Shown: positions 56,997-64,000 of the stretch, one piece after another
Layout of the letters: every line of letters starts with the position of its first letter
Position numbering within the stretch: position 1 is the first letter of the stretch
NCBI GenBank assembly: GCA_009778915.1
Contig: WRFH01000001.1
Location: 310,001 to 374,000, forward strand
Source of the DNA: Elusimicrobiota bacterium
GTDB taxonomy: Bacteria > Elusimicrobiota > Elusimicrobia > Elusimicrobiales > Elusimicrobiaceae
DNA: 64,000 bases
Direction of reading: 5' to 3'
Program-made: the position numbers and the translations under genes
Notes under the pieces: generated by a model
The model's input: the letters and a program-made list of their open reading frames with translations, nothing else
Told to the model about the DNA's origin: nothing
Database searches by the model: none

Positions 56997-57281
56997 TTAC
57001 TTTAACACTCTGACTATGCCCGATTTGAGCACCGTCATTTTATTGTTTTCCGAAATTTTTATTTCAACGGTATCGTCCTTAAAACCCGTGACGGTGCCGA
57101 CTATGCCGCCGAATATGACGACTTTGTCGTCTTTTTTAAGACTGCTGACCATGTCCTGCATTGCGGCCGCTCTTTTTTTCTCACCGCGGCCGGACACGAA
57201 AAGCATGACTATAAAGACCGCCGCCACCGCCATCATTACAAAGTTAAGGGCTCCGCCGCCGCCCGATGCTGCATTTCCCAT
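56997..57281 (-). CDS. yajC: Preprotein translocase subunit YajC
   Basis: A 94-residue YajC with one N-terminal helix (about 10-28) and the conserved soluble part KKDDKVVIFGGIVGTVTGFKDDTVEIKISENNKMTVLKSGI, shown in part. YajC associates with SecDF, and the yajC-secDF order here is the standard operon. GGAGGTCTTT precedes the ATG. Confidence 0.95.
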   Translation of the reverse strand: MGNAASGGGGALNFVMMAVAAVFIVMLFVSGRGEKKRAAAMQDMVSSLKKDDKVVIFGGIVGTVTGFKDDTVEIKISENNKMTVLKSGIVRVLK

Positions 57282-57385
57282 AAAGACCTCCGAAAATTAA
57301 TAACATTTAAATTTTAACATATTAACAGCAACAACGCGCTCCGCGGTCGTTTTTCGTTTCGCTCCCTTCGGTCGCTTGGCGGGTT

Positions 57386-57537
57386 GATGAAAAATTTCTT
57401 CGGTATTTGGATAATTTTGAATTTTTTTTAACGCTAATGTACCGCTTCGTCGCGTCCGCTCCTCAGCTTTTCAGTACACAGCGCGTTAAAAAAAATTCAA
57501 AATTTCCGCAAATCCCTGTGAAATTTTTCCGACGAAC
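57386..57537. repeat. Long-hairpin element between yajC and the second sulfatase gene
   Basis: The inner arms 57414-57434 and 57483-57503 are a perfect 21-bp inverted repeat (ATTTTGAATTTTTTTTAACG in part). The outer arms GAAAAATTTC (57389-57398) and GAAATTTTTC (57520-57529) pair again, and the loop is GC-rich. The region 57282-57579 contains no gene. The design is like 40099-40292. Confidence 0.75.
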
Positions 57538-57579
57538 AACTGGTTACGGCCACAGCCCGACACGGCAGCGGCAGGTATT

Positions 57580-59316
57580 TTACTGCAAATACGTGTTCGT
57601 CAATAGTGTTAAAAGGCCTTTTTTCTTAATCGGCTTAAGTACCGCGCCGTTTTGGTTTTGTACTATTATGTAGTCTTCTTTTACGTTGAACATTGTGCGC
57701 GGCGCGGAGGTGTCAAATAAATTTTTGCCGAACATTCCGCGCGGAACGGGCAGGCCGGTAAGAGCGAGTATCGTAGGCGCTATGTCTTCCTGCGACGCGT
57801 ACGGGTTTTGCGTCACCGGCGCGGCGATTTTGTTTTTTGACACCATAATAAACGGCAGCGTGTTAAAGACTTCTTTGAAATTTTTGGTCAAACCAGGTTC
57901 GCCCAGATTACAGAAAAACGGATGGTCGCCGGTGATAATAAGCAGCGTTTTATCGTCAAGCAAATTTTCTTTTTTCAGGTTTTCCACGAACAAACCCACG
58001 TCTATATCATGCCGCCAGAAAGCGCGGGCCATGTTCGCGCTTTGGTACAGCGCGCCCGGCGGAGCCGGCGGATAGTCCTGGCCTTCATAATCGTCCCGCC
58101 CTTTGGGAACGTGCGTGTCCACAGTCAGCAGGTGTAAAAATATTTTTTTGTTTTTGTTGTTTTTAAGATAGCCTGCCGTAAATTCAAAAAGTTTTCTGTC
58201 CGTCAGTCCCCACCAGGAAATATAATCTTTATACTCCGGCAGCGTTTCAAAATAATTCGCGCCGTAAATTTGCTGGAAACCGGCGTCTTTGAAATGTTTT
58301 TCCTCGTCCATATAATCTTCGGGCGCGGAGCGGATGAACGTCGTCTCAAACCCGTTGTCCCTTAAAATTTTTACAAATGAAAAAGGATAAGCGTTTTCAA
58401 AACTCATTTTGGCGTTCGGGTGCCCGGCAAAAATTATGCTGAGCCCGTACAGAGTGGACAGCGCGTTTGATTTTAAGACTATATGTGGGTAAGTCGCCAG
58501 CAAGCCGTCCAGAGTTGCGGACGCTTCCGCCGGCACGTTCGGGTTATAAGTATGTATAAATTTATTTGATAAAGATTCCGTCGTAAGTAAAATAATTCGG
58601 TCAAACTGAGGCAGGCCAGCCGGCGTTTTTTGCGCGGTAAACAAATTATATTTTTCGGCAAGTTTCCCTGTGCCCGGAGTAAGTTCAAAAAGCGGTTCAA
58701 GCTCAGGTTTCGCGAGCTGTATTAAAGTATAAACGGGTGTCGGCGGCAGCATATGTTTCGCGTAAAAATCCGCCGGGTGCGGCAGAACGGCAAAGAACGG
58801 GACAAAGGCAAAAAATAGTATCAGTACCGCGGCTTTCCATCCGCGGTCAAGCGCGGCCGGCCTTGACATTGGTTTATATAATTTTACTGCGGCGAATATG
58901 GAGTAAACAGCCAGACAAGTGAAATATGTTATAAGCCGCCAGTCTTTCAGAAAATGATAATCGCCGCCTTCTAATGTGCTCAGATATTTCGCGCCGAAAC
59001 GCTCTTTAAAATACATAAGCAGCGCGATATCCGCGGTAACGGTTATAAGATACGCAAAATAAAGCGCGGCCAAAACCCAGCGGTTTTTCACTCCGGCCAG
59101 CCGCAGTATATATAAGGAAAGCGCAAGAAAGAAAAACTCCAGCGCGAGTTTCTGCAGCCCGCCGACAATGACGGCCCCGGCGGTAAAACTGTCTACCCGG
59201 TACAGCCCGAAAAGCCCCAGAAACAAGCCCGGAAGCGACAGGTAAATTAGAAGTTTAAAATCAGGTTTGAAGGACGCGAAAAATTCTTCTTTCAGATATT
59301 TCAGGATTTGCCGCAT
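57580..59316 (-). CDS. Sulfatase-family membrane phosphotransferase (LTA synthase/EptA-like)
   Basis: A 578-residue protein started at 59316, just outside thrS; a longer in-frame reading would overlap thrS. About five membrane helices (residues 17-200) precede an extracytoplasmic sulfatase-fold domain (about 250-560). It shows IILLTTESLSNKFI (metal Glu), the nucleophile region SNALSTLYGLSIIFAG, HLLTVDTHVP, and TGDHPFFCN (distal metal site). It resembles LtaS, PgaB-independent phosphoethanolamine transferases and related envelope modifiers; the acceptor is unknown. It is distinct from the sulfatase at 7754. Confidence 0.83.
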   Translation of the reverse strand: MRQILKYLKEEFFASFKPDFKLLIYLSLPGLFLGLFGLYRVDSFTAGAVIVGGLQKLALEFFFLALSLYILRLAGVKNRWVLAALYFAYLITVTADIALLMYFKERFGAKYLSTLEGGDYHFLKDWRLITYFTCLAVYSIFAAVKLYKPMSRPAALDRGWKAAVLILFFAFVPFFAVLPHPADFYAKHMLPPTPVYTLIQLAKPELEPLFELTPGTGKLAEKYNLFTAQKTPAGLPQFDRIILLTTESLSNKFIHTYNPNVPAEASATLDGLLATYPHIVLKSNALSTLYGLSIIFAGHPNAKMSFENAYPFSFVKILRDNGFETTFIRSAPEDYMDEEKHFKDAGFQQIYGANYFETLPEYKDYISWWGLTDRKLFEFTAGYLKNNKNKKIFLHLLTVDTHVPKGRDDYEGQDYPPAPPGALYQSANMARAFWRHDIDVGLFVENLKKENLLDDKTLLIITGDHPFFCNLGEPGLTKNFKEVFNTLPFIMVSKNKIAAPVTQNPYASQEDIAPTILALTGLPVPRGMFGKNLFDTSAPRTMFNVKEDYIIVQNQNGAVLKPIKKKGLLTLLTNTYLQ

Positions 59317-59371
59317 GGGTACCCCAATATAAATTTTGTACAATATATTATACTTTTTTAGAGGTGATTTT

Positions 59372-61123
59372 ATGCCAAATATTGATTTACATACCGCCAG
59401 ACATTCGCTTTCGCACATTATGGCGCAGGCCGTGCAGACGCTGTTCCCGGGCACGCATTTAGGAATAGGCCCGGCGATAGACAACGGGTTTTATTATGAT
59501 TTTGAGTCCGAGCATAAATTTACGCCGGAAGACTTGAAAAATATCGAGGCTGAGATGAAAAAAATCATCAAGGCCCGCCAGCCTTTCGTCTGCCAAAATA
59601 TGTCCAAGGCGGACGCCGTTAAATTATTCAAATGCAAAAACGAAAATTTTAAAATAGAGCTTATTGAAGGTTTGGAAGGGGACACGATTTCCGTTTACAC
59701 CAACGGCGGTTTTACCGACCTCTGCAAAGGCCCGCACATTGAGCATACCGGGCAGATTAATAATTTTAAACTGACGCATATCGCCGGCGCTTACTGGAAA
59801 GGCGATGAAAAACGCCCTATGCTCCAGCGCATTTACGGCCTGGCTTTTGAGACGAAGGACGCGCTGAACGCCTATATCAAACAGCAGGAAGAAGCCGCGA
59901 AACGCGACCACCGCAAACTGGGCACGGAGCTGGACCTTTTCAGCATAAACGAGGACATCGGCCCGGGCTTAATTTTAATGCATCCGAAGGGCGGCATGCT
60001 CCGCAAAGTTTTGGAAGACTGGATTAGGGAAGAAAATATTAAGCACGATTACGACATGGTTTTTTCGCCGCACATCGCGCGGCTGCACCTTTGGCAGAAA
60101 AGCGGGCACGCCGGGTTTTATAAAGAAAATATGTTCCAGCCCATTGAAGTTGACAAAGAACTTTACCAGCTTAAACCGATGAACTGCCCTTTCCATATAG
60201 CCATTTATCAGTCAAAACTCCGCAGTTACCGCGATTTGCCGGTGAGACTGGCGGAGCTTGGCACCGTCTACCGTTACGAGCGCAGCGGCGTTGTGCACGG
60301 TCTTTTGCGCGTCCGCGGTTTTACGCAGGACGACGCGCACATTTTCTGCACGCCGGAGCAGATGAACGGCGAGATTAAAGACTGTTTTGATTTTGCCATG
60401 CTTGTCATGCGGACTTTCGGGTTTGAAAAATTTTCCGTCGAACTTTCAACTTGGGATGAGACGAAGCCGGAGAATTATTCCGGCGCAAAAGCCGACTGGG
60501 ATTCCGCGCAAAATTCGCTGGAAACCGTGCTTAAAGAAAACAATGTTCCTTTCACGGTTCATCCGGGCGAAGCCGCTTTTTACGGCCCGAAAATTGATAT
60601 CAAAGTGATGGACGCGATAGGCCGCTACTGGCAGCTGTCGACGATACAGTTTGATTTTAACCTGCCGCAGAAATTTGATTTGGAATACGTTTCGCAGGAC
60701 GGCAGAAAACGGCCGCTGATGGTGCACCGCGCTTTGCTGGGCTCCATTGAAAGATTTTTGGGCGTGCTGATAGAGCATTACGCCGGCCTGTTTCCGCTGT
60801 GGCTTGCGCCGGTGCAAATCAAAGTTTTAACTTTGACCGATGACCAAATACCGTACGCGGCGGACGTTGTCAAAAAAATGAAACTTGCCGGCCTGCGCGC
60901 TGAACTTGATTCGCGGCCCGAAAAACTTGGTTTAAAAATCCGCGAGGCGCATGTCGAAAAAACGCCGTACTCCGTCATAATAGGCGCAAAAGAGGTTGAA
61001 AACAAAACCATAACCCTGCGCCTGAGAAACGGCAGCAACAAAGAAGGTTTAAATCTTGACGAGTTTATAACCACCGCCAAAAAAGAAGTTGAAACAAAAA
61101 GCTTGGAAAATCTCTACAAATAA
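59372..61123 (+). CDS. thrS: Threonyl-tRNA synthetase lacking the TGS domain
   Basis: A 583-residue ThrRS, shorter than the usual 640. It starts directly at the editing region (ARHSLSHIMAQAVQTLFP), so the N-terminal TGS domain is absent. The start at 59372 has GAGGTGATTTT as ribosome site. The catalytic domain shows LKPMNCPFHIAIYQ (zinc Cys), FRYERSG-like TVYRYERSG, RGFTQDDAHIFC with the second zinc His, and VHRALLGSIERFLGVLIEHYAG (in part). The C-terminal anticodon-binding domain starts at about 485. The editing histidines HSLSHIM are present. Complete otherwise. Confidence 0.95.
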   Translation: MPNIDLHTARHSLSHIMAQAVQTLFPGTHLGIGPAIDNGFYYDFESEHKFTPEDLKNIEAEMKKIIKARQPFVCQNMSKADAVKLFKCKNENFKIELIEGLEGDTISVYTNGGFTDLCKGPHIEHTGQINNFKLTHIAGAYWKGDEKRPMLQRIYGLAFETKDALNAYIKQQEEAAKRDHRKLGTELDLFSINEDIGPGLILMHPKGGMLRKVLEDWIREENIKHDYDMVFSPHIARLHLWQKSGHAGFYKENMFQPIEVDKELYQLKPMNCPFHIAIYQSKLRSYRDLPVRLAELGTVYRYERSGVVHGLLRVRGFTQDDAHIFCTPEQMNGEIKDCFDFAMLVMRTFGFEKFSVELSTWDETKPENYSGAKADWDSAQNSLETVLKENNVPFTVHPGEAAFYGPKIDIKVMDAIGRYWQLSTIQFDFNLPQKFDLEYVSQDGRKRPLMVHRALLGSIERFLGVLIEHYAGLFPLWLAPVQIKVLTLTDDQIPYAADVVKKMKLAGLRAELDSRPEKLGLKIREAHVEKTPYSVIIGAKEVENKTITLRLRNGSNKEGLNLDEFITTAKKEVETKSLENLYK

Positions 61124-61131
61124 AAGAAGAT

Positions 61132-61172
61132 AAAACCCCGCGCCGCCGAATTTTCGGCGGCGCGGTTTTTTT
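61132..61172 (+). terminator. Intrinsic terminator of thrS
   Basis: AAAACCCCGCGCCGCCGAA pairs with TTCGGCGGCGCGGTTTTTTT imperfectly at the tip. Confidence 0.85.
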
Positions 61173-61198
61173 ATCATCCTTCTCAAACAGAAAATTTA

Positions 61199-61204
61199 TA
61201 TAAT
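61199..61204 (+). promoter_or_regulatory. -10 hexamer of the YbhN-like gene (leaderless arrangement)
   Basis: TATAAT, then six bases (TTGTAT), then the ATG at 61211. An in-frame TTG at 61205 would lie directly behind the -10 and is less likely. Confidence 0.55.
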
Positions 61205-61210
61205 TTGTAT

Positions 61211-62269
61211 ATGAAGAATTTTTGGCGGGTTTTAACAAATAAATATCTTCTTTATACGCTGGGGGTTTTGCTGTCCGCCGCGCTGCTGGTTTATATATTC
61301 TTCCACAGTAAAGACGCGTTTGTCAAAATTTGGGCTGAGGTTAACATAGCGTATCTTTTCTGGGCGCTGGCGGCTGCCGTTGCCATTTACGTTTGCATGG
61401 GCCTGTCCCTGTGGGAAGTGCTGCGCGCTATGGGGAAGAAAATCAATATTTTCAGCGCGGTGGCCATCGCGCTGGTTTCCACGACGGTAAATTATCTGGT
61501 TTCGTCTTTCGGCGTAAGCGGTTTCGCGCTGCGCGCGCACCTTCTAGGCAAAAGAAAAGTGCCGCTGGGCGTAAGCGTCACGGCAAGCATCGTGCTTACG
61601 GTTATTATTTATATGGTGCTGGGGCTTATTATTCTGCAAGGCTCCATGCTTATGCTTTTTACGTCTAATCCCACCAAAAAAGAAATTTTGCAGAACTTCC
61701 TTTTAATTATAGCGATGGGCGCGGTCTGCGTCACTATTATAGTTTTCCTTTTTCATAACGACTTGCGCATTACGTGGGTGAGAAACGGCTTCCGCCTAGT
61801 CAACAGAATTTCTTATAAACTTTTTTCTCTGCTGATACCTAAGGCGCGTTTTGATATTTTCAGCCGCCAGCTTGAAAGCGGCATAAATTTTATACAGCAG
61901 AAAAAAGGACGGCTGACGCTGGCCGTCGTCTACGTCTGCGCGGACTGGCTGTGCACGGTTTTGATTTTATATTTCGCGTTCCGCGCCGTCGGCGTAAATA
62001 TACCGGCGGGGCTGCTGATAGCGGGTTTTGCCGTCGGCATGGCGACTACTTTGATACCCGTTCTCCCCGGCGGCCTCGGCGCTATGGAGCTTGCCATGAC
62101 GGCGGTGTTTGCCAACGGCGGCATACCGTGGGAAAAAGCGCTTACCGCCTGCTTGATTTACAGATTTATGTATTATATTATACCGGGTTTAGTAAGCATT
62201 GTGGTTTACTGGATTTTAAAATTTTCGGAAAAACGGCGCCGGGTTTCCCGTCAGCCGGAAGGGGGATAA
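61211..62269 (+). CDS. YbhN/UPF0104-type membrane protein (flippase-like domain)
   Basis: A 352-residue integral membrane protein with about eight helices. The domain matches the lysylphosphatidylglycerol synthase N-terminal (flippase-like) family: VSTTVNYLVSSFGVSGFALRAHLLGKRKVPLG (in part), then LPGGLGAMELAMTAVFANGGI near residue 285 and YRFMYYIIPGLVSIVVY. Relatives translocate or protect lipids; no synthetase domain is attached. The carbonic anhydrase-like gene starts immediately after the stop codon, implying an operon. Confidence 0.87.
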   Translation: MKNFWRVLTNKYLLYTLGVLLSAALLVYIFFHSKDAFVKIWAEVNIAYLFWALAAAVAIYVCMGLSLWEVLRAMGKKINIFSAVAIALVSTTVNYLVSSFGVSGFALRAHLLGKRKVPLGVSVTASIVLTVIIYMVLGLIILQGSMLMLFTSNPTKKEILQNFLLIIAMGAVCVTIIVFLFHNDLRITWVRNGFRLVNRISYKLFSLLIPKARFDIFSRQLESGINFIQQKKGRLTLAVVYVCADWLCTVLILYFAFRAVGVNIPAGLLIAGFAVGMATTLIPVLPGGLGAMELAMTAVFANGGIPWEKALTACLIYRFMYYIIPGLVSIVVYWILKFSEKRRRVSRQPEGG

Positions 62270-62785
62270 ATGATAGAGAAGATAAAAGATTTAATGCCGG
62301 TAGTCGCGCCTTCGGTTTTTGTCCATAAGACGGCGGTTGTCTGCGGCGAGGTCAGGCTGGGGGAAAATGTTTCCATCTGGCCGTGCGCGGTTTTGAGGGG
62401 GGATATCGCGGCGGTTATCGTCGGCGACAATTCCAACGTGCAGGACAACGCCGTCATACACGTTAATTATGACAGGCCGGCAATTATCGGCGCGGGCGTT
62501 ACTCTGGGGCACGGCGCGGTAGTGCACGGCTCCGTTATAGGCGATAATTGTCTGGTAGGCATGAACGCCGTCGTGCTTGAAAGCGAAATCGGCAATAACT
62601 GCATTATCGGCGCGGGCAGCGTGGTGACGGCGGGCAAAAAAATACCGCCCGGCAGTCTTGTCCTAGGCGCGCCGGCGAAAATTGTCAGAACGCTGACGGA
62701 AGACGAAGTCAACGGAATTATCAAAAACGCCAAAGACTACGCGGACCTGCGTCTGGCGTACAAAGAACATTCAGAAGAAATTTAA
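62270..62785 (+). CDS. Gamma-class carbonic anhydrase family protein
   Basis: A 171-residue left-handed beta-helix protein of hexapeptide repeats (VCGEVRLGENVSIWPCAVLRGD). It contains IVGDNSNVQDNAVIHVNYDRPAIIGAGVTLGHGAVVHGSVIGDNC in part, with the three metal-binding His in NAVIH and GHGAVVHG. It is most like YrdA/CaiE-type gamma-carbonic anhydrase homologues, where catalytic activity is variable. The start codon follows the upstream stop directly. The response-regulator gene begins five bases after its stop. Confidence 0.9.
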   Translation: MIEKIKDLMPVVAPSVFVHKTAVVCGEVRLGENVSIWPCAVLRGDIAAVIVGDNSNVQDNAVIHVNYDRPAIIGAGVTLGHGAVVHGSVIGDNCLVGMNAVVLESEIGNNCIIGAGSVVTAGKKIPPGSLVLGAPAKIVRTLTEDEVNGIIKNAKDYADLRLAYKEHSEEI

Positions 62786-62790
62786 TTTTT

Positions 62791-63159
62791 ATGAAAGTGT
62801 TACTCATAGAAGATTCCAAAATTGCCGCTCCCGCTCTTATCGGCGCTTTGAAGCTTAAGGGCGTGGAATGCGTCTGGGCCAAAGACGGCGCGCGCGGGCT
62901 GGATATGGCCAAACGGGAAAAACCCGTTCTGATACTTTTGGACCTTATGCTGCCGCGCATAAGCGGGTTTGACGTCTGTAAAAAATTGAAAACGGAAGAC
63001 GCGACGTGGCGTATACCCGTCGTCGTAATGTCCACGCTGACGGATGACGAAAGCAAAGAAAGAGCTAAGGAAGCAGGCGCGGATTATTTTATTGAAAAAC
63101 CTTACAGCCTGGCAGCTACCGTCGACCAAATTTTGAAATTTTTGCCGAAGGCGGACTGA
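62791..63159 (+). CDS. Stand-alone response regulator receiver domain
   Basis: A 122-residue CheY-like protein with no output domain. Acidic pocket: Glu7-Asp8 in LIEDSK. Phosphoacceptor Asp in ILLDLMLPRISG (about residue 51). The Thr/Ser switch is at VVVMSTLTD and the conserved Lys in FIEKPYS. It overlaps the TPR gene by one base (TGATG), so both are co-translated. A histidine kinase is not seen here. It may act with the TPR protein as a signalling adaptor; this is inference. Confidence 0.92.
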   Translation: MKVLLIEDSKIAAPALIGALKLKGVECVWAKDGARGLDMAKREKPVLILLDLMLPRISGFDVCKKLKTEDATWRIPVVVMSTLTDDESKERAKEAGADYFIEKPYSLAATVDQILKFLPKAD

Positions 63160-64000
63160 TGGATTTAAATAAAATAGAAAAGCTGTTAGAGACCGGCCGC
63201 CCGTCTAAAGTCATAGCGGCGTTTAAAAATTATAAAGGCAAAAACGCCGCCGCTTTGTTTTTGTGGGGAGAAGCGGAGCGCATGTCCGGCAATTTTGAAG
63301 CCGCGCTTAAAATTTATGCCCGCGCCGCGCAAGGTAACAAAGACGCGTGTCTGAAAATTGAAATTTTGCTTTCCGAAGCGGCCTGCGAGCGCACGCTCGG
63401 CCGCAGCGAACGCGCGTATAAAACCGCGTCCGCCGCGTATATTTCCGCCGAATGGGAAGATTACAAAATTTCCGCGCTGCAGGAAGCCGGCATGGCGCTG
63501 CGCGCGTGGGGTAAATTTGATGAAAGCCTGAAATATTTAAACCAGGTTTTGGCTTATTATAAAGCGGGAAAAAATTACGCCGGCATAAGTTTTATTCTTT
63601 GGGCGAAGGGCGGCATTTCCCGTCTTCAGGGCCGGTTTGAGGACGGCATTAAGGAGTTTAAGACTGCTGCCGCTTACGCCAAAAAATCAGGCGATAAAAT
63701 TAATCTGGCCTACGCTTACTGCGGACTGGCTGGAATAAGCAGAATTGCGGGCAACGCGCGCGCATGCGTCGCGTATTACCGCCGGGCGGACAAAATTTTC
63801 AGACGGTCGGAAGATATTTTCGGCAAAGCGTATACAAACTGCGGCATGGCCAACGGCCTGCGACAGCTGGGCCGTCTTAAAGAGGCGCTGACATGTTATA
63901 AAAAGGCGGATGAGTTGTATTCAAAAATCGGCGATAAAGTTGATTTGGGTTTTGTCAAATGGGGCATTGCGGACGCGCTTAAACGCCAGAACAAAATCAA
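63159..64000 (+). CDS. TPR-repeat protein (partial, runs off the right edge)
   Basis: An open frame from the ATG at 63159 to the window edge, at least 280 residues with no signal peptide. Repeats of 34-40 residues are visible: GNFEAALKIYARAAQGN, GKFDESLKYLNQVLAYY, GRFEDGIKEFKTAAAYAKKSGD, GNARACVAYYRRADKIFRRSED and GRLKEALTCYKKADELYSKIGD. These suggest a cytoplasmic scaffold. It is translationally coupled to the receiver-domain gene upstream. The C-terminal end and any effector domain lie outside the window. Confidence 0.85.
   Translation, partial: MDLNKIEKLLETGRPSKVIAAFKNYKGKNAAALFLWGEAERMSGNFEAALKIYARAAQGNKDACLKIEILLSEAACERTLGRSERAYKTASAAYISAEWEDYKISALQEAGMALRAWGKFDESLKYLNQVLAYYKAGKNYAGISFILWAKGGISRLQGRFEDGIKEFKTAAAYAKKSGDKINLAYAYCGLAGISRIAGNARACVAYYRRADKIFRRSEDIFGKAYTNCGMANGLRQLGRLKEALTCYKKADELYSKIGDKVDLGFVKWGIADALKRQNKI

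Overview
The window looks like chromosomal DNA of a Gram-negative, probably host-associated bacterium of moderate GC. I infer a member of the Elusimicrobiota (Elusimicrobium-like). The reasons are the several type IV pilin-like genes with the Elusimicrobium style of N-terminus, compact divergent gene pairs, and a scattered glycolytic set beside LPS-type acyltransferase, SecDF/YajC and Lgt. No marker gene here proves the phylum, so this placement is inference.

Layout. 1-4187 (minus) carries carA-carB, with carB cut by the left edge. 4283-6249 holds a pilin-like protein, dut and an AlbA_2 protein. 6327-11527 (plus) is pyk, an LTA-synthase-like sulfatase, lemA and htpX. 11645-17786 holds a thioredoxin-ankyrin protein, a SpoIID-domain protein, lipA, a lipoprotein-luxS pair and two paralogous small secreted proteins. 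17934-20300 is rpsO-pnp. 20527-25683 holds a pilin with a Pro/Cys tail, a ComB-QueC fusion, rlmN, an RNase HI with a C-terminal clamp-like motif, and tdk. 25853-29851 is a cluster of secreted cysteine-rich proteins with one gene remnant, and two more members lie at 51440-53129. 29911-37237 is fba, a giant pilin with a cysteine-rich repeat stalk, an M42 peptidase, a divergent transketolase and a PPC-domain protein. 37281-43712 holds membrane and SPFH genes, tRNA-Lys, tRNA-Glu, another pilin and an XRE/S24-type regulator. 44292-51215 is housekeeping: two HAD phosphatases, a phosphohexomutase, eno, an ftsB-like gene, an MBL hydrolase, lgt and an RluD-like synthase. 53199-64000 holds a DUF374 acyltransferase, secDF-yajC, a second sulfatase, thrS without TGS, a YbhN-like protein, a gamma-carbonic anhydrase homologue, a response regulator and a TPR protein cut by the right edge.

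Three signals stand out. (1) Five cysteine-rich secreted-protein genes share a conserved upstream block and core promoter (TTGGAT-like -35, exactly 16 bp, TAAAAT/TAGAAT -10), a strong ribosome site and GTG starts. Together with two pilins carrying cysteine-rich extensions they suggest a coordinated disulfide-rich surface or secreted system. (2) At least 13 genes without a good Shine-Dalgarno have a -10-like hexamer ending exactly 6 nt before ATG, which predicts leaderless mRNAs. (3) Three intergenic copies of a 193-bp MITE-like element and several long-hairpin elements occupy gene-free spacers.

The glycolytic and pentose-phosphate genes (pyk, fba, eno, phosphohexomutase, transketolase) suggest sugar fermentation. 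lemA-htpX, the SPFH-NfeD pair, secDF-yajC and lgt serve envelope quality control and protein export.
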